Shown: positions 1 to 8,970 of the stretch, one piece after another
Numbering within the stretch: the first letter of the stretch is position 1
How the letters are laid out: every line of letters begins with the position of its first letter
Origin: Candidatus Dormiibacterota bacterium
Lineage (GTDB): Bacteria > Chloroflexota > Dormibacteria > Dormibacterales > Dormibacteraceae
NCBI GenBank assembly: GCA_024280995.1
Contig: JAMXLM010000018.1
Span: 186,001-250,000, forward strand
Reading direction: 5' to 3'
Length of the DNA stretch: 64,000 nt
Notes under the pieces: generated by a model
What the model saw: the letters and a program-made list of their open reading frames with translations, nothing else
Databases searched by the model: none
What the model was told of the DNA's origin: nothing
Position numbers and translations under genes: made by a program

Positions 1-593
1 AGCGTCGGCATCGACGCGTAGATGTTGCCGAAGTGGTTCAAGGGCCAGATGCGGAACCACGCTTTGCCGTCGATGCGGTCGCGGCTGATCGGGCCGAAGA
101 AACGCGAGTCCTGTGAACGGTTGCGGTTGTCGCCCATGACGAAGTACTGGTCGGGACCCAACAGGTAGCCGGTCGAGCTGTTGTCGGGCCAGTTGGCGTC
201 CACGATCCACGCCTCCGGGAGGTACGGCTCGTCCAGCCTATGGCCGTTGATGTAGACCACGCCGCCGCGGATCAGGACGCGCTCGCCGGGCAGCCCGATG
301 ATGCGTTTGATGAAGTCGGTCGAGTTGTTCGTCGGAGGCCGCAGGATTATGATGTCGCCTCGCTGCGGTGCGTGCAGCCTGTAGTCGATCTTGTTTGCGA
401 TCAGGTAGTCCTGGTCGTCAAGCGTGGCGAACATCGAGATGCCTTCGACGTGCACGGCCTGGACGGCGAAGCTGATGCCGAAGTAGAGGATCAGCGCAAG
501 GAACAAGACCTCGAGGACCTCGCGAAGGAACGATGAGGCCGCGGAACGTTCTTGGGGGGCGGCGCCAGCCGCTTGCTCTTGTTGGGCCGCCAT
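1..593 (-). CDS. lepB: Signal peptidase I (3' end outside window)
   Basis: Membrane serine peptidase that removes signal peptides from exported proteins. After a short Gln/Ala-rich N-terminus there is one hydrophobic anchor (about residues 24-42), then the Ser box VEGISMFATL with the nucleophile Ser, the Lys box DFIKRIIGLPGE with the general-base Lys, and the MGDNRNRSQDSRFFGPI box. The start is the ATG at 591-593, five bases after the parB stop, so it probably ends the nfeD-to-lepB minus-strand run. The frame is open to base 1, so the C-terminus is missing. The family assignment is firm; the canonical Pro after Ser-Met is replaced by Phe-Ala. Confidence 0.95.
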   Translation of the reverse strand, partial: MAAQQEQAAGAAPQERSAASSFLREVLEVLFLALILYFGISFAVQAVHVEGISMFATLDDQDYLIANKIDYRLHAPQRGDIIILRPPTNNSTDFIKRIIGLPGERVLIRGGVVYINGHRLDEPYLPEAWIVDANWPDNSSTGYLLGPDQYFVMGDNRNRSQDSRFFGPISRDRIDGKAWFRIWPLNHFGNIYASMPT

Positions 594-598
594 GCGTG

Positions 599-1441
599 CT
601 ACGAGGTGAGCTTAGCGCAGACCCGTTCGAGCTCTTCGCGACTTGAATAGCGCAGCTCGATCTTGCCTCGGTTGAGACTGCCGCTCAACTTGATCGGCAG
701 CCCGAGGCTCGACTCGACGTCCGCCGCGATGGCACGAAGCTCCGCGGTCGAGTCGGTGCGTCGCCTCCTTCGCGGGCTGTAGGTGCGGACCCAGTTCTCG
801 GTCTGGCGCACGGAAAGATGCTTTGCGATCACGACCTTCAATCCGTGCTCCTGCGCCTGCTGGCCCTCGAGCGCGATGAGCGCGCGCGCGTGGCCCGCCG
901 TGATCGCTCCCGAGGCGACCGCGGACTGAACCGCTGCGCATCCGCCGAGCAGGCGCAGAGATTGCGTCACCGACACGCGATGCTTGCCGAGCCGCTGCGC
1001 GACCTCGTCGTGGGTCAGGCCGAACTCTTCGATGAGGCGACGCAGGCCGCGTGCCTCTTCGAGCGGATCCAGGTCTGTGCGCTGCAGGTTCTCGATCAGA
1101 CCGAGAACGAGCTGTCCGTCCGATCCGGCGTCGCCCCGCACCACGGCCGGGACCGTGCGCAGGCCGGCCAGCCGCGCGGCGCGCCACCTGCGCTCGCCCG
1201 CGATCAGCTCATAGCCGTCGCCGAGTGGACGTACGAGCAGCGGCTGGAGGACGCCGTGGAGCCGAATCGACTCGGCCAGCTCGCCGAGAGGCTCGGCGTC
1301 GAAGCGCGAGCGCACCTGCTGACGCGACGGCTTGATCTGGTCGACGGCGATCATCTGCGGGACGAGCGCCTCGCCTTCCTTCGACATGGGGATCAGCGCC
1401 TCCAGCCCGCGACCGAGTCCTCGTGGGCGTGCCTGGGTCAT
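599..1441 (-). CDS. parB: Chromosome partitioning protein ParB
   Basis: Centromere-binding CTP-switch protein of the ParABS system. It starts MTQARPRGLGRGLEALIP, the usual ParB N-terminal motif that contacts ParA. The ParB/Srx domain follows (LVRPLGDGYELIAGERRWRAARLAG, with GERR of the CTP pocket), then the helix-turn-helix (LTHDEVAQRLGKHRVSVTQSLRLL), and a C-terminal dimerisation segment. I chose the ATG at 1439-1441 because it overlaps the parA stop as ATGA; an upstream frame extension adds only unconserved Arg-rich residues. The length of 280 aa is normal. No parS site was found in the window by eye. Confidence 0.96.
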   Translation of the reverse strand: MTQARPRGLGRGLEALIPMSKEGEALVPQMIAVDQIKPSRQQVRSRFDAEPLGELAESIRLHGVLQPLLVRPLGDGYELIAGERRWRAARLAGLRTVPAVVRGDAGSDGQLVLGLIENLQRTDLDPLEEARGLRRLIEEFGLTHDEVAQRLGKHRVSVTQSLRLLGGCAAVQSAVASGAITAGHARALIALEGQQAQEHGLKVVIAKHLSVRQTENWVRTYSPRRRRRTDSTAELRAIAADVESSLGLPIKLSGSLNRGKIELRYSSREELERVCAKLTS

Positions 1442-2253
1442 CGTTCTAGCAACTCCTTCGCGAGCGCGCGGTACGCCGCGGCGCCTCGGCATGTGGGATC
1501 GAACTCGAGCACCGACTTGCCATGGCTCGGCGCCTCGCTCAAGCGCACGTTGCGCGGGATCAACGTCTCCAGCAGGTGATGGGGATGCGATCTGCGCACC
1601 GCGTCGAGGACGTCCCAGGCAAGAGTCGTGCGCGCGTCGAACTGAGTCATCAGGATGCCGGCGATCGCGAGCCTGGGATTCAGTCGTGAGCGGATCAGCT
1701 GATGCGTGTACATGAGGTGGCGCAGACCTTCGAGCGCGAAGTACTCGGACTGGGTCGGGATGAGCATGCTCGTCGCCGCCACCAGGGCGTTGAGCGTGAG
1801 CAGGCCCAGTGAGGGCGGGCAGTCGATGAGCACCAGCTCGACGCCGGGTGGGGTGGAGGCAAGCGCATGGCGGAGCAGGTGCTCGCGGTCGGGCAGGGCC
1901 GCGAGCTCGATCTCCGCGCCGGCGAGATCGATATGCGACGGAATCAGAAAAAGACCCGGCCGGCTGGTGGCCTGGATGACCTGGTCGGTCGTGACCTCGC
2001 CTGTCAGCAGGTGATAGACGTTCCGTCTCGCCCTCGCGGGGTCGATGCCCAACCCGGAGCTCGAGTTGGCCTGCGGGTCGAGGTCGACCAGTAGCGTATG
2101 GTGGCCGGCCTCGGCCATCGCGGCGGCGAGGTTGATGGCGGTCGTCGTCTTGCCAACGCCGCCCTTCTGATTGACCACTGCCATGATCGGCGCCTCGGTG
2201 GTGGCCAACATATGGGGGGTGGCGGTGCTTGCCGATCCTACATCTGGGGTCAT
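1438..2253 (-). CDS. parA: Chromosome partitioning ATPase ParA/Soj
   Basis: Walker-type ATPase that moves ParB-bound origins. The deviant Walker A is KGGVGKTT at about residues 30-37, followed by VDLDPQANSSSGLG (A') and LIDCPPSLGLLTLNAL (Walker B). The family core begins at MAVVNQKGG (residue 24). The upstream ATG at 2253 is kept because a TAGAAT -10 box ends eight bases before it, consistent with a leaderless transcript starting there. A shorter form from an internal ATG cannot be excluded. It is coupled to parB by a 4-base overlap. Confidence 0.95.
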   Translation of the reverse strand: MTPDVGSASTATPHMLATTEAPIMAVVNQKGGVGKTTTAINLAAAMAEAGHHTLLVDLDPQANSSSGLGIDPARARRNVYHLLTGEVTTDQVIQATSRPGLFLIPSHIDLAGAEIELAALPDREHLLRHALASTPPGVELVLIDCPPSLGLLTLNALVAATSMLIPTQSEYFALEGLRHLMYTHQLIRSRLNPRLAIAGILMTQFDARTTLAWDVLDAVRRSHPHHLLETLIPRNVRLSEAPSHGKSVLEFDPTCRGAAAYRALAKELLER

Positions 2254-2261
2254 CTGGCCGG

Positions 2262-2267
2262 ATTCTA
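2262..2267 (-). promoter_or_regulatory. -10 box TAGAAT of parA
   Basis: Minus-strand TAGAAT with eight bases between it and the parA ATG. A transcript starting 6-8 bases downstream would be leaderless. The -35 region (TGGTCA about 17 bases upstream) is weak. Confidence 0.55.
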
Positions 2268-2299
2268 GGCCTGGCAGGGCTCGCTGACCACCCTGCTTG

Positions 2300-3307
2300 T
2301 TAAGCCGGCCCGGCGGCCCGACGCCGCCGCTCGTTGAGGATGGCGTAGCCCGAGATCCCGATCAGGGCGGCCTCCGCCACCACTGCAATGCCGAGAGCCG
2401 CGCCGGCGAGATTGATGCCAACCAACAGGTTGTAGCTGATGTGGGAGGCAGCCGAAGTGGTGGTGTTCGTGTACTTGCGGATGAAGCCGAGACCGATGGC
2501 GATCACGAACACTGAAAGGGTATCGAATGAAATGCCGTACTCGGTGTGGACGGAGGCGAAGAGCAACGCCGTGAACAGCAGTCCGATCCGCGGCTGAAGC
2601 GCGCCCCGGAACAGGAGCTCTTCGCAGATGCCGGGAATGACGGCGATCGCGACGATGCCCCACCACGGAACGCTGAGCTGGCCGAAGACGTGTTGTGAGG
2701 TCTGGTCGACGCGGTGGGCGAGGTCTGGCGTCCATATCTGACTCAGCGCGCCGGACGCTTCGCTGAACGCGAAGAAGATGCCCGCGCAGGCAAGGGCGAA
2801 CGTGATCTGCCACCAGGTGGGGACGACCACGCCGAGCCGCTGGGCGGCCTCGGCAGGCGTTCGGCGGATGAAGATCCCGACGCCGACGATCGCCGTGACC
2901 AGGAAAGGCAGCTCGCCCTCCAGCAGGTCGAGAAGGCTCAGCGGAGGTTGGGAGTTGTTGCTCGCCAGCACGTCGGTGAAGGCGATCGACGTGACCTGCA
3001 GGCCAAGCAGCGCCACGGCGAAGACCAGGGCTATCAGGTGGACCGGGCTGTCCGGGTCGATGGGGAGGAAGCCGGAAACGTCCTTACGAAGCGGCCGGAA
3101 GAGAAAGCCTCCGGCAGCGGCGGCGGTCACCACCAGGCCGGCGTCGAGGGCAAACCGCGACTGGGCACCCAGCGAAGACGACAGAAGTGGCAGGCCCGCC
3201 ATGTCGGCGAGCCCAAAGAGCGCCAGGAGGCTGACCGCGAAGGCGCCGAATGTCGTCGTGACCGCGAGTCCCCATTCCTTGCCGACGGCCAGGTTGGCGC
3301 CGATCAC
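2300..3307 (-). CDS. CPBP (CAAX-type) intramembrane metalloprotease
   Basis: Polytopic protein with about eight hydrophobic segments. The CPBP/Abi motif EELLFRG lies near residue 228 (metal-binding Glu-Glu and Arg), followed by FASVHTEYG and a third motif with SYNLLVG (SHxxxN-like, SHISYN). Members act as membrane proteases or bacteriocin-immunity type proteins; the substrate is unknown. The start is a GTG at 3307; the frame stays open upstream into the slipin gene and encodes plausible sequence (LTAHLPLDAGTLVVELLPLP) but only CTG codons are available there. It lies between the slipin gene and parA on the same strand. Confidence 0.85.
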   Translation of the reverse strand: MIGANLAVGKEWGLAVTTTFGAFAVSLLALFGLADMAGLPLLSSSLGAQSRFALDAGLVVTAAAAGGFLFRPLRKDVSGFLPIDPDSPVHLIALVFAVALLGLQVTSIAFTDVLASNNSQPPLSLLDLLEGELPFLVTAIVGVGIFIRRTPAEAAQRLGVVVPTWWQITFALACAGIFFAFSEASGALSQIWTPDLAHRVDQTSQHVFGQLSVPWWGIVAIAVIPGICEELLFRGALQPRIGLLFTALLFASVHTEYGISFDTLSVFVIAIGLGFIRKYTNTTTSAASHISYNLLVGINLAGAALGIAVVAEAALIGISGYAILNERRRRAAGPA

Positions 3308-3375
3308 GAACGGAAGCGGCAGCAGCTCGACGACCAGCGTCCCGGCGTCGAGCGGAAGGTGAGCGGTCAGGCGGT

Positions 3376-4182
3376 CTAGCTGCCCTTCTGGGGGAGTGGC
3401 GCGGGATTCGAGCCGTCGGAGGGCTTGACGACGTCGATGAGCGGCCGGATCAGCTCGATCGGCAGCGGCATGATCACGGTCGTGTTCTTCTCCGAGCCGA
3501 TCTCGACCATCGTCTGCAGGAATCGGAGCTGGAGGGCGCCGGGCTCGGACGAGATCACGCGAGCCGCGTTGGCCAGCGTCTGCGACGCCTGGAACTCACC
3601 GTCGGCGTTGATGATCTTGGCCCGCTTCTCGCGCTCTGCCTCCGCCTGCTTGGCCATCGCCCGCTGCATGGTGGACGGCAGCTCGACGTCCTTCAGCTCG
3701 ACCACCGCGACCTTGATGCCCCAGGGCTCCGTCTGCTCGTCGATGATCTTCTGCAGGTTCTGGTTGATCTTGTCGCGCTCGGCGAGCAACTCGTCCAGCG
3801 TCGCCTGGCCCAACACGGCTCGCAGCGTCGTCTGGGCGATCTGAGAGGTGGCGTTGATGAAGTTCAGGACCTGGGTCACGGCCCGGCGGGCGTCCACGAC
3901 CTGGAAGTAGATGACGGCGTTGACCTTGGCCGTCACGTTGTCGTTCGTGATGACCTCTTGAGGAGGGACCTCGAGCGTGATCACGCGCAGGTCGATCTTG
4001 ACCAGGCGGTCGACGCCGAACGGGATGATGAAGAAGAGACCAGGACCCTTCAGGGGGATAAGGCGCCCGAGCCGGAACACGACCCCGCGCTCGTACTCGG
4101 CCGCGATCCGCAGGCTCGAGAAGATGGCGATCAGCGCGATGACCAGGATCACGATGATGACCACGAGCAGTCCGATGTCCAC
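3376..4182 (-). CDS. Slipin/stomatin-like SPFH protein
   Basis: Membrane-bound SPFH (band 7) scaffold. It has one N-terminal hydrophobic hairpin ([18 protein letters not shown]), then the SPFH core with [12 protein letters not shown] and [21 protein letters not shown], a helical stretch rich in Ala/Glu/Lys, and a C-terminal FLQTMVEIG segment. The length of 268 aa fits slipins. The GTG start directly abuts the TAA of the upstream NfeD gene with no spacer. Slipin and NfeD are a classic operon pair; the NfeD protease is known in archaea to cleave the partner's C-terminus. This gene is one of the more secure calls in the block. Confidence 0.93.
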   Translation of the reverse strand: MDIGLLVVIIVILVIALIAIFSSLRIAAEYERGVVFRLGRLIPLKGPGLFFIIPFGVDRLVKIDLRVITLEVPPQEVITNDNVTAKVNAVIYFQVVDARRAVTQVLNFINATSQIAQTTLRAVLGQATLDELLAERDKINQNLQKIIDEQTEPWGIKVAVVELKDVELPSTMQRAMAKQAEAEREKRAKIINADGEFQASQTLANAARVISSEPGALQLRFLQTMVEIGSEKNTTVIMPLPIELIRPLIDVVKPSDGSNPAPLPQKGS

Positions 4183-5502
4183 TTAGCTCTTCTCCTTCAT
4201 CTCGCCGTTGGCCTGCGCGACCTGCAGATGGAGTCCCTTTCGACCGACGACCCTGACCTCCGCGCCGGCGGGGATCGGCGACTCGGCGCTCGCCTGCCAG
4301 AGCGCGCCCTTGACAAAGACTAGCCCCTCGGGGGAGAGCGCTTCGCGCACCTCGCCGGTCGTGCCGACCATGCTGTCGGCGCCCACGAAGGCGGGCTGGC
4401 GGCGTGCGGCCACGATGCGTTGGATGAAACCGACGAAGAAGACGAGGGTGACGAGCCCGACCCCCACGGCGACGAATGGATTCACCCCCAGGCCCACCGG
4501 TCCCGTGTTGATGAGAAACGCCATTCCCAGGACGAGGGCGAAGACTCCGCCCACGCTGAGGAACCCGTGTGTCGGCGCTTTCAGGTCTGCGACGAACAGG
4601 ATCAGGGCGAGCAGCATCATCAGCACGCCCGCGATGTTGAGCGGAAGGTTGGCGAGCGAGACGATCGCCAGCACAGCCGCGATGCCGCCGATGACACCCG
4701 GCAGGATGAGGCCGGGGTTGGACATCTCGGTGATGATTCCGTAGCCCGCGACGATGATCAGCAGGGCGGCGATGGTCGGGTCGATCAACGCGTTCAGGAA
4801 GACCTGCCAGAACGGCATCGACATGTCGCTGACGATCGCGCCGGCGGTGTGAATGGTGAGGGTGCCGCTGGTTCGCGGCACCTCGCGACCGTCCAGCTGA
4901 CCGAGCAGTGAAGGAATGTCGTTGGCGATCAAGTCGGCGACGTGCAGCTGAACCGCTTGCTCGGCGTTGATGTTGACGCTGTTGCGGACGGCGTCCTCGG
5001 CCCAGTCCGCGTTGCGGTTGTGCATGGACGCCAGGTTGCGCACCCGCGTCACGGCGTCGTTGAGGACCTTCGCGCCGAGGTCACCCGTGATGTCGGCGCC
5101 GGTCGCATCGATGGGATGGGCGGACCCGATGTTTGTCCCCGGCGCCATCGCCAGGACGTCGGCCGCCTGGGCGACGAAGAGCCCGGCCGAGGCCGCGCGC
5201 GCGCCGCTCGGATAGACATAGACGATCACCGGCACCTTCGAGTTCAGGAGGCTGGTGACGATCTCGTCCATCGAAGTCGAGATGCCACCTGGCGTGTTCA
5301 TGACCACCAGCAGGGCGGAGGCGTTGTCGGACTCGGCCTGGTTGACGGCGCCCTGGATGTAGGCCGACATCACGTTGTTGATGTCGCCGTTGAGGTCCGC
5401 CTGCTCGACGTGGGGCGCCGCCGCGACCGCGGCTCCGGGGGCGAGGGCCAGGGCGGCCGCGAAAATGAGCCAGCCGAACCGGAGCGCAATTCGCGCACGC
5501 AT
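4183..5502 (-). CDS. nfeD: NfeD-family membrane serine protease (long form)
   Basis: A signal peptide (residues 1-30, ending AAVAAAPHVEQ) precedes a ClpP-class protease domain with the MNTPGGISTSMDEI strand, the ASAG motif carrying the likely Ser nucleophile, and GTNIGSAHPI. Four or more membrane segments follow, then a C-terminal OB-fold NfeD domain (GTTGEVREALSPEGLVFVKGALWQA). The length of 439 aa matches the long NfeD1b type that partners slipins. The start is the ATG at 5500-5502, chosen because the signal peptide begins there and a CATACT box sits six bases upstream. The open frame continues upstream but is not protein-like. Confidence 0.93.
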   Translation of the reverse strand: MRARIALRFGWLIFAAALALAPGAAVAAAPHVEQADLNGDINNVMSAYIQGAVNQAESDNASALLVVMNTPGGISTSMDEIVTSLLNSKVPVIVYVYPSGARAASAGLFVAQAADVLAMAPGTNIGSAHPIDATGADITGDLGAKVLNDAVTRVRNLASMHNRNADWAEDAVRNSVNINAEQAVQLHVADLIANDIPSLLGQLDGREVPRTSGTLTIHTAGAIVSDMSMPFWQVFLNALIDPTIAALLIIVAGYGIITEMSNPGLILPGVIGGIAAVLAIVSLANLPLNIAGVLMMLLALILFVADLKAPTHGFLSVGGVFALVLGMAFLINTGPVGLGVNPFVAVGVGLVTLVFFVGFIQRIVAARRQPAFVGADSMVGTTGEVREALSPEGLVFVKGALWQASAESPIPAGAEVRVVGRKGLHLQVAQANGEMKEKS

Positions 5503-5508
5503 GCACCG

Positions 5509-5514
5509 AGTATG
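5509..5514 (-). promoter_or_regulatory. -10 box CATACT of the nfeD operon
   Basis: Minus-strand CATACT with six bases to the nfeD ATG, the spacing of a leaderless transcript. It diverges from the sigma-factor promoter about 75 bases away. Confidence 0.45.
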
Positions 5515-5586
5515 GCAACCCGCGGTCAGAACTGCCGATGTAAAACGTGGAACATCCGCTGTCCGGGAGTCCCACAGGGGCGCGCG

Positions 5587-5592
5587 TAAAAT
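5587..5592 (+). promoter_or_regulatory. -10 box TAAAAT of the sigma-like gene
   Basis: TAAAAT followed by seven bases and the ATG at 5600, again leaderless spacing. No good -35 hexamer is visible 17 bases upstream. Confidence 0.5.
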
Positions 5593-5599
5593 CGTCGAG

Positions 5600-6193
5600 A
5601 TGTCTGCGGAACCAGAAGCTGCGGCGATGCGCGAGCTTCGGCAGCGGGCACGGACGACTCCGCCGCTCGCCGATGGGGAGGAGGCTCGGCTGGTCGCCCA
5701 ATCGGCCCGCGGCGACGGCGACAGCCAGACACGCCTGGTCGCCGCCAATTTGGGGATGGTGATCCGTCTCGCCGAGGCGCGGGCGGACAAAGGGCTCCCG
5801 GTCTCCGACCTAGTGCAAGAGGGATCGCTAGGCCTGGTCGAGGCGGTGCGGTCGTTCTCGGCGAGCGGCGAGGCCGACTTCGCCCACTTCGCCGAGCAGA
5901 AGGTCGGCGAGCAGATGGACGCCGCGCTGCAGGCGGAGACGGCCGCGGTGCGCGACGGCGAGCAGCTCGTGGCCGCCGCCAACGATTACGAACGCACCGA
6001 GATCCTGCTTCGACGCACGCTGCAGCGGACACCGACGGACTCCGAGATCGCGGAGAAGCTCGAGTGGTCCGTCGACCGCACCCGCTACGTCGCCAAGGTG
6101 GTCGACGACGCCCGACGACGTCACGACGAGGAGCTGCTGGCGTTTCTCGACCCGGACGCCGTCGATTTCGACGGCACCGTCGACGGCGAGTAG
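5600..6193 (+). CDS. Small sigma-70-like factor lacking region 4
   Basis: 197 aa. A region-2-like helical domain runs from about residues 45 to 112 (RLVAANLGMVIRLAEARADK, then DLVQEGSLGLVEAVRSF, the sigma region 2.1-2.2 core-binding signature). A region-3-like segment follows (LLRRTLQRTPTDSEIAEKLEW, about 140-160). There is no region 4 helix-turn-helix; the protein ends in an acidic tail. The promoter-melting aromatic residues of region 2.3 are largely missing. It could be a degenerate sigma, a core-binding regulator or a sigma needing no -35 contact. The ATG is set by the MSAEPE start and the nearby -10. It ends three bases before gcvT. Confidence 0.8.
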   Translation: MSAEPEAAAMRELRQRARTTPPLADGEEARLVAQSARGDGDSQTRLVAANLGMVIRLAEARADKGLPVSDLVQEGSLGLVEAVRSFSASGEADFAHFAEQKVGEQMDAALQAETAAVRDGEQLVAAANDYERTEILLRRTLQRTPTDSEIAEKLEWSVDRTRYVAKVVDDARRRHDEELLAFLDPDAVDFDGTVDGE

Positions 6194-6196
6194 CAG

Positions 6197-7306
6197 CTGA
6201 ACCGCACACCGCTTTACGAACGCCATGTAGCCCTGGGCGGGCGGATGGTCGACTTCGGCGGTTGGGAGATGCCGCAGCAGTACACGTCGATCCGCGACGA
6301 GCACTTCGCGGTGCGACAGGTCGCCGGGCTCTTCGACGTCTCCCACATGGGGCGATTTCGGATCACCGGGGAGGCGACACCGGACTTCGTCCAGAACCTC
6401 GTCACCAACGACACGTCGCCGCTCCAGGTCGGGCAGGCCCAGTACAACCTCATGTGCGACGACCAGGGCGGCATCATCGACGACCTCGTCGTCTATCGCG
6501 CCGAAGACGGGTTCATGGCGGTGGTCAATGCGTCGAACCGCGAGAAGGACCTCGAGTGGATGCAGTCCCACGCGCCGAGCGGCGTGACCGTCGAAGACAG
6601 GACCTTCGAGCTCGGCCTCATCGCGTTCCAGGGCCCGAGGGCCCAGGAGCTGCTGCCGAGCGCCGGCCTCGACGGCATTCCTTACTTCGGTTTCCGCGTC
6701 GGCGAGGTGGCCGGGGTGAGCGCGATCATCTCGCGCACCGGCTACACCGGTGAGGATGGGTTCGAGGTCATGGTTCGGAGCGATCGGATCGGCCAGGTGT
6801 GGGACGCGATCCTGGAGAACGGCAGGTCGGCCGGCGTGCTGCCGGCGGGGCTTGGCGCGCGAGACGCCGCGCGTCTCGAAGCGGCGCTGAGGCTCTGGGG
6901 CAACGACATGGACGAGACCGTCAACGCGTACGAGGCCGGCCTTGGCTGGACCGTGAAGCTTGGCAAGGGCGACTTCATCGGGCGAGCCGCATTGGAGAAA
7001 GCGAAAGCCGAGGGCCCGCGGCGGCAGACGGTCGGGCTGAAGATGCAGGCTGGGGACATCGCGCGCCACGGCGCCGCGGTTTCGACCGAGGGCCGGCAGC
7101 TCGGAGTCATCACCAGCGGCACCCATTCCTTCTTCCTCGGGTACCCGATCGCGCTGGCGATGGTGGAAGCGCGATCATTGCAGGTCGGAGACAGGGCCAC
7201 GGTCGAGGTGAGGGGCAGAGAGGCTCAGGCTGAGGTCGTCAAGCTGCCTTTCTACCGCGGGTCCGCCCATTCACTGAGCGACAAGAAGGAGAGCCGCAAT
7301 GGCTGA
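6197..7306 (+). CDS. gcvT: Aminomethyltransferase, glycine cleavage T protein
   Basis: Transfers the aminomethyl carbon from lipoyl-GcvH to tetrahydrofolate, releasing ammonia. The family N-terminus LNRTPLYERHVALGGRMVDF is encoded in frame from 6197, but the first ATG is only at 6245 (at MVDFGGW). The only start-like codon before the conserved block is CTG at 6197, three bases after the sigma-gene stop, so I place the start there. YNLMCDDQGGIIDDL and the C-terminal GCV_T barrel (GLKMQAGDIARHGAAV) are present. It opens a complete gcv operon and overlaps gcvH by eight bases. Confidence 0.92.
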   Translation: MNRTPLYERHVALGGRMVDFGGWEMPQQYTSIRDEHFAVRQVAGLFDVSHMGRFRITGEATPDFVQNLVTNDTSPLQVGQAQYNLMCDDQGGIIDDLVVYRAEDGFMAVVNASNREKDLEWMQSHAPSGVTVEDRTFELGLIAFQGPRAQELLPSAGLDGIPYFGFRVGEVAGVSAIISRTGYTGEDGFEVMVRSDRIGQVWDAILENGRSAGVLPAGLGARDAARLEAALRLWGNDMDETVNAYEAGLGWTVKLGKGDFIGRAALEKAKAEGPRRQTVGLKMQAGDIARHGAAVSTEGRQLGVITSGTHSFFLGYPIALAMVEARSLQVGDRATVEVRGREAQAEVVKLPFYRGSAHSLSDKKESRNG

Positions 7307-7676
7307 ACGGCGCTACACGAAGACGCACGAGTGGGTCACGCTCGACGGCAAGCAGGCGACGATCGGGATCACCGACTTCGCGCAGTCCCAGCTCGGCGAC
7401 GTCGTCTTCCTCGAGCTGCCGGCGGTCGGGCGCAAGCTCGGCGAGCGTGAGAGCTTCGGCGTGATCGAGTCGGTCAAGGCGGCGAGCGATCTCTACTCGC
7501 CGGTCGCGGGCAAGATCGCCGCGGTCAACGAGAAGCTCGCGCAGAAGCCGGAGCTGGTCAACTCGGACCCGTACGGCGACGGATGGATCCTGAGGATCGA
7601 CCTGGCCGGCGAGCTGCCCTCCGACCTGCTCGACGAGACCGAGTACAAGAAAGTCGCGGAGGCTTCCGCCCACTAA
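7299..7676 (+). CDS. gcvH: Glycine cleavage system H protein
   Basis: Lipoyl carrier that shuttles the aminomethyl group between the P, T and L proteins. 125 aa with the standard start AERRYTKTHEWVTLDG, FAQSQLGDVVFLELP and the lipoylation site ESVKAASDLYSPVAG (Lys about 60). The ATG at 7299 overlaps the end of gcvT, which implies translational coupling. The C-terminus ESEYKK-type EYKKVAE is normal for the family. Confidence 0.97.
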   Translation: MAERRYTKTHEWVTLDGKQATIGITDFAQSQLGDVVFLELPAVGRKLGERESFGVIESVKAASDLYSPVAGKIAAVNEKLAQKPELVNSDPYGDGWILRIDLAGELPSDLLDETEYKKVAEASAH

Positions 7677-7677
7677 C

Positions 7678-8970
7678 TTGCCCTATCTCGTTCATTCCCC
7701 CGAAGAACGGACTGCGATGCTCGAAACCATCGGCGTCCGATCGATCGACGACCTGCTCGTGGACATCCCCCAGTCGTTGCGGCTCGAGTCGCTTCAACTC
7801 CCGGATGGCCTGTCGGAGTTCGAGACCATCGCCCAGGTCAAGGCGCTGGCCGACCGCAACCGGGTTTACGCGGATCGGCTGACATTCCGCGGGGGTGGCG
7901 TCTACCGGCGATTCATCCCGGCGGCGGTGGCCGCGGTCACGTCCAAGCCGGAGTTCTACACGGCCTACACGCCCTACCAGGCCGAGGCGAGCCAGGGCAC
8001 GCTCCAGGCGATCTTCGAGTACCAGACGCTGATCGCCGAGCTGACCGCGATGGACATCTCCAACGCCTCGCTCTACGACGGTGCAACGGCGGTCGCCGAA
8101 GCCGCGATGATGGCTTACGTCCACACCGGCCGCAACGAGGTCCTCGTCGCGGGCTACGTGCACCCGGAATACGTGCAGGTGCTCCGCGCCTTCGGGGAAG
8201 GCCGCGGCATCAAGGTTCGCAGGGGAGACCAGCCCAACAAGAAAACCGCGGCCGTCATCTTCCAACAGCCCGACTTCCTGGGCCTGCTCGTCGACGCCCC
8301 CGCCCTCACGCGCGCCGCGCACGACGCGGGAGCTCTGGCCATCGCATGCGTCGACCCGATCAACCTTGCGATCCTCGCCCCGCCGGGCGAGTACGGGGCC
8401 GACATCGCGGTCGGTGAGGGACAGCAGCTTGGCCTGGCGCCGAGCCTTGGGGGGCCTCACGTCGGCTTCATCGCCTGCAGGCGCGACCTGGTGCGCAAGC
8501 TGCCGGGCCGGCTCGTCGGCACGGCACACGACGCCGAGGGCAGGCGAGGGTTCGTGCTTGCCCTGGCGGCGCGCGAGCAGCACATCCGGCGCGAGAAGGC
8601 CACCTCCAACATCTGCACCAACCACTCGTTGTGTGCCCTGGCGGCGGCCGTCTACCTCACTTACATGGGTCCGGAAGGGCTGCGCCACGTCGCCGACGTC
8701 GGCTTCAAGCGCGCCCACAACCTGGCCGAGCGACTGGCGGACATGCCTGGCTGGGAGCTCGCGTTCCCCGAGCGGCAGTTCGTGAACGAGTTCGCGGTGC
8801 GCGTCCCGAGGTCGTCCTCCGTGGTGAAGAAGCTCGCGCGCAAGGGGATCCTCGGCGGGCTCGACGTTAGCCGTTGGTTCCGCGAGCTCAGAGGCGTTCT
8901 CACGTTCACATGCACCGAGGTCAACGACGCCAAGGCCCTCGACCAGCTCGTCGAGGCGCTGGCCTCATGA
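7678..8970 (+). CDS. gcvPA: Glycine dehydrogenase (decarboxylating) subunit 1
   Basis: N-terminal half of the PLP-dependent P protein, encoded separately as in Gram-positives, Thermotoga and Chloroflexota. Family landmarks are PYLVHSPEERTAML at the N-terminus, FRGGGVYRRFIPAAVAAV, YTPYQAEASQGTLQAIFEYQTLI, the SLYDGATAVAEAAMMA motif, and a C-terminal NEFAVRVPRS. The start is TTG at 7678, one base after the gcvH stop. The length of 430 aa is close to the typical 440-450. It overlaps gcvPB by ATGA. Confidence 0.96.
   Translation: MPYLVHSPEERTAMLETIGVRSIDDLLVDIPQSLRLESLQLPDGLSEFETIAQVKALADRNRVYADRLTFRGGGVYRRFIPAAVAAVTSKPEFYTAYTPYQAEASQGTLQAIFEYQTLIAELTAMDISNASLYDGATAVAEAAMMAYVHTGRNEVLVAGYVHPEYVQVLRAFGEGRGIKVRRGDQPNKKTAAVIFQQPDFLGLLVDAPALTRAAHDAGALAIACVDPINLAILAPPGEYGADIAVGEGQQLGLAPSLGGPHVGFIACRRDLVRKLPGRLVGTAHDAEGRRGFVLALAAREQHIRREKATSNICTNHSLCALAAAVYLTYMGPEGLRHVADVGFKRAHNLAERLADMPGWELAFPERQFVNEFAVRVPRSSSVVKKLARKGILGGLDVSRWFRELRGVLTFTCTEVNDAKALDQLVEALAS

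Noticed and set aside
599-2253. parS centromere sites near parAB
   Set aside because: No match to the TGTTTCACGTGAAACA-type consensus was seen in or around the genes.
2714-3379. A 221-codon plus-strand frame opposite the CPBP protease gene
   Set aside because: The minus-strand product has membrane segments and the EELLFRG motif; the plus frame is Arg/Glu/Gln-rich noise.
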